64,000 nucleotides of DNA, taken from Struthidea cinerea (lineage: Eukaryota > Chordata > Aves > Passeriformes > Corcoracidae). This document shows positions 61,401 to 64,000 of this stretch, piece after piece. A program made the position numbers and the translations under genes. The stretch spans positions 841,839 to 905,838 of the forward strand of contig VZTI01001766.1 of assembly GCA_013397865.1 (NCBI GenBank). The letters run 5' to 3'. The notes under the pieces are model-generated. The model was given only the letters and a program-made list of their open reading frames with translations. It was not told the DNA's origin and made no database searches. Positions within the stretch are counted from its first letter, which is position 1; every line of letters starts with the position of its first letter.

Positions 61401-64000
61401 TGAAATAATTAACTCTTTCCAGGGCTATCAGGGGAAACACAGCAAAGAATTAGCAGCAGGCAGACTCCTGCACCAGCCAGCCACGCAGATGAGTGTGCTG
61501 AGAGAGGGGAAGCACTGCATTAAGCAAAGTAACATCTGCCATGTGCTGCTCTCGTATCCGCTCTCCCAAGGGAAAAGTCAGAATAGAGAGGGTTTGGTTA
61601 TGGGTTTTGATCATCTAGGGCTGTTTATCACATGAGCTGGAAAGTTTTTTTCCATGAATTCTTGCATCGTATTTGTAACTGCTCACTGCACAGGCAGATA
61701 TCGTTTGGAAATGCAAACAGGGCCTGTCAGCAGGGAGAAGGCTGGCAGTGGGAAATACAGCACATTTCCAGGCAAACTGCTCTAACTACTCCTTAAAGCC
61801 AATTCTTGGTTTCTAATAATGCTGAGGGGATTTTTAATTGGATTCTGGTGTTTTCCCTAGCATTCAGCAGCAGCAGTGCCGGAGCACTTTGCGGCACTAA
61901 GCTGGGTGACAGAGCTGGGTAATGAGAATTACAGTGCAAAATGGGGGCATTAATTCCTGGGAAGGTAATTGAACAGCCTCCGACTGAGCCTTCAGAGAAA
62001 ACTCGCTTCCCTTTTGCTCCACGTTTTTCAGAGTGTTTTCCATGCTTCCTCTTGAGCCCCGTGCCTCTGTGAGCTATGATCTAGGGTGCTGAGGGGGTTC
62101 CACATCTGGTGTAAAGCTATTGGCACTTCCACGCAGAGAGGACGTGTGGAGTTGAGTAGATGTACACCAGTCCCCAGAGGAGGTGCCCCTACATCTCCTG
62201 GCAAGATATTCCCATCTGCTTTTCAGGGAAAATACTCCAAACCGTGTGCAGAAAGTCAGAGTGGGGTCTTTTAATAGCAAAAAAACTGCCAGGGAGGCAG
62301 CAACCTCCTCAACCTTAACTTTAGACGCATAAAAACTGTTTAATATGTCTTAAGGTCTCCATCCATGTTCTCTTTGTACTTTACAGTCAGTGATCGCCCG
62401 GCCTTCAGCTTAAGTTAAACGTTTCATTTTTAGACTGCTGCGTTTCAGAGGGGTGAATCTCACACAGTGTGTAATATAGTTTACTTTTGAGACTGGTCCT
62501 GTGCTTTAACCATAGGAAACCCCCTATTTCCTGACAAGATCCCTCAGCGTGGGAAGCACACCTAGCTGCCACTGGAGCCAAGGGATCTGGGAGAGATTGT
62601 GTCAGCAGGCACAGAGACAAAGAATAAAGCACTGATGAGCCAATCAATACACCAGTAATTAGGGTTTTTTGGCAGGTTGGGGTGTTTTGGTACTTTACTT
62701 GTGGGGGTTTTGTCCTAGGGATTTGAAAGAAGTTTGCTTATCTAAGTTTTAGAACCATCTAAATGAATCCCAGTTCTGTTCAAATCAATGAAAGCCTTGG
62801 TGAGACAGCTGTAATTTTATGTGCATGTGTTTTAGTAAATTAGAGGGTTTAGCCTTAAGGATTCACTTTGGTGTAATCTACTAAAAAGATAAGTAGAGCC
62901 AGATGTAGTGCCTTATAAACTGCTGGACAGTTGCAACTGGAATGACAGCCTTGAAAGCAACTTTATAGCATAGGCAGCAGATTTTCTGACTCAAAAAAAG
63001 TAGTATTTTACATAAATCGTTGTAAATATTTTATATTTACAATTCAAGAAGGAAGGGTGCAAGTAGGTTAAAAAAAAAAAAAGGCTGAGTAATTGGTAAC
63101 GGTTTTATCTTGTTCTGTTGGTGTGCATCCATGGAGAAATACAAGCTGTATTACAAACCATTTAACTAAATTAAATTCTAGTTAGCATCTGGGATCCCAT
63201 CAATAAGAGTCTATATTTCTGAGGAGCCACAGACTGGTGGCAGTAATAGACACATAAAGATTTTAATAGGTGAGTAAATTTGTTTTGCATTTCTCCTGCT
63301 ACCAGAACACACTTTAGCAGAGTAATTAGTGGTTAGATATCTGACTATAATTAAGAAAATTCTCTAATCATTAAAAATTCTCAAGAAAGAACATTCATCC
63401 CATCAGTAATGTTTACATATTCTGCAGCACATTTACTCAGCACCAGAAACAGTTGTCACCTGGTTCCTTGCTCCACATAAATCTTTAATAAGATATTTTC
63501 ATCACAATCAGAAAGTGATTTTCAGGGTCACCATCAATTTGTGATCATTTCTTATGTCCTTAGACACTCAAATGGAAAAAAAATGAAAGGAATAAAAATC
63601 AATGCAGGTTAGCTATAAATCCCCAACAGCTGGGCTGTGCCATGGTGGCTTTATCTGCTACTCCCAGCTCCTTATTTATAAATCTCCTGAGTCCTCATGA
63701 GGGCTGTGCATAAAGTGACTACAATAAATCCTGAGAGAGAAGCATTTGCCCCAGCCTAACCAGGCTTTTTTCTTCCCGTTTTTTTGTTGGGATAATTCCA
63801 AGTGTGACTATCTTGTTCCCAGCACCATTCCACAGGTGCACACGCCCTCCCAGGGCTGAGCTCAGCCAGGTGGACCTAAGGCTTGTGTGTGTCTGATTGT
63901 CCTTCATGGCTGAGGTGCAGCTGGGTCCAAAGCTGGAGCTCGTCAGCACGCCCAAAACTGAACCCAGCTCTCCTGACATCAAACCTCCTGCCTTATTTAT
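55413..64000. other. Non-coding stretch to the end of the window
   Basis: No gene called. Minus-strand frames at 58164-58496, 59596-59868 and 60677-61189 look partly protein-like but lack convincing exon structure. A plus-strand TAG|gtgagt donor lies near 63270 without a good acceptor. Poly-A/T runs lie near 58449, 59583 and 63070. AT-rich DNA at 62640-63420 may include conserved elements. Confidence 0.35.

Noticed and set aside
1..64000. CRISPR arrays, rRNA and tRNA genes, prokaryotic operons
   Set aside because: No regularly spaced direct repeats, no rRNA-like sequence, no tRNA B-box in a foldable context, and CR1 elements show a vertebrate genome.

Overview
This window looks like nuclear DNA from a bird, or possibly another sauropsid. 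The main evidence is two clear fragments and one older fragment of CR1 LINEs: about 1000-1255 (+), 28760-28838 (+) and about 15655-15875 (-). Repeat density is otherwise low, I see no L1 or Alu-like SINE, and base composition is moderate with scattered GC-rich patches. There is no prokaryotic gene organisation, and the open reading frame lengths are about what non-coding DNA of this composition gives by chance. I recognise no known protein-coding gene and assign no gene symbols. Everything below was read by eye; nothing was searched or computed.

Most of the window reads as intergenic or intronic DNA. The best gene candidate is on the minus strand, from 18229 down to 13462. Three exons with good splice sites and matching reading-frame phases (62, 103 and 270 nt) join into a 144-residue protein. 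It has a short hydrophobic N-terminus, a basic and Ser/Arg-rich middle, a C-x-x-C motif, one strong membrane segment near residues 104-127, and a short basic tail. A CpG-enriched patch at about 19100-19350 lies roughly 1 kb upstream and could be its promoter. A possible alternative last exon, also phase-compatible and also hydrophobic, lies at 10766-10924.

A second, weaker minus-strand chain runs 44173-44059, 37899-37868, 35944-35893 and 34920-34858: small exons with good splice sites and compatible phases, but no identified end. Single minus-strand exon candidates lie at 53862-53957 and 31703-31801. On the plus strand there is a coding-like exon at 8975-9199 and a coding-like acidic ORF (about 32631-32903) next to a 56-base assembly gap. 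Five plus-strand exon-like segments (2109-2147, 4889-4953, 19343-19367, 43815-43901, 55357-55412) have a good acceptor and donor; three of them are closed in all frames and would be non-coding.

Other structure: a diverged direct duplication (about 48409-48660 and 49317-49555), a 71-bp minisatellite (36168-36331), smaller tandem repeats, a pair of adjacent hairpins (22151-22226), and AT-rich stretches (for example 10250-10720, 21880-22700, 28845-29420) that resemble conserved non-coding regulatory DNA. Splice-site-like pairs occur by chance in 64 kb, so exon calls outside the three-exon gene should be treated as hypotheses.
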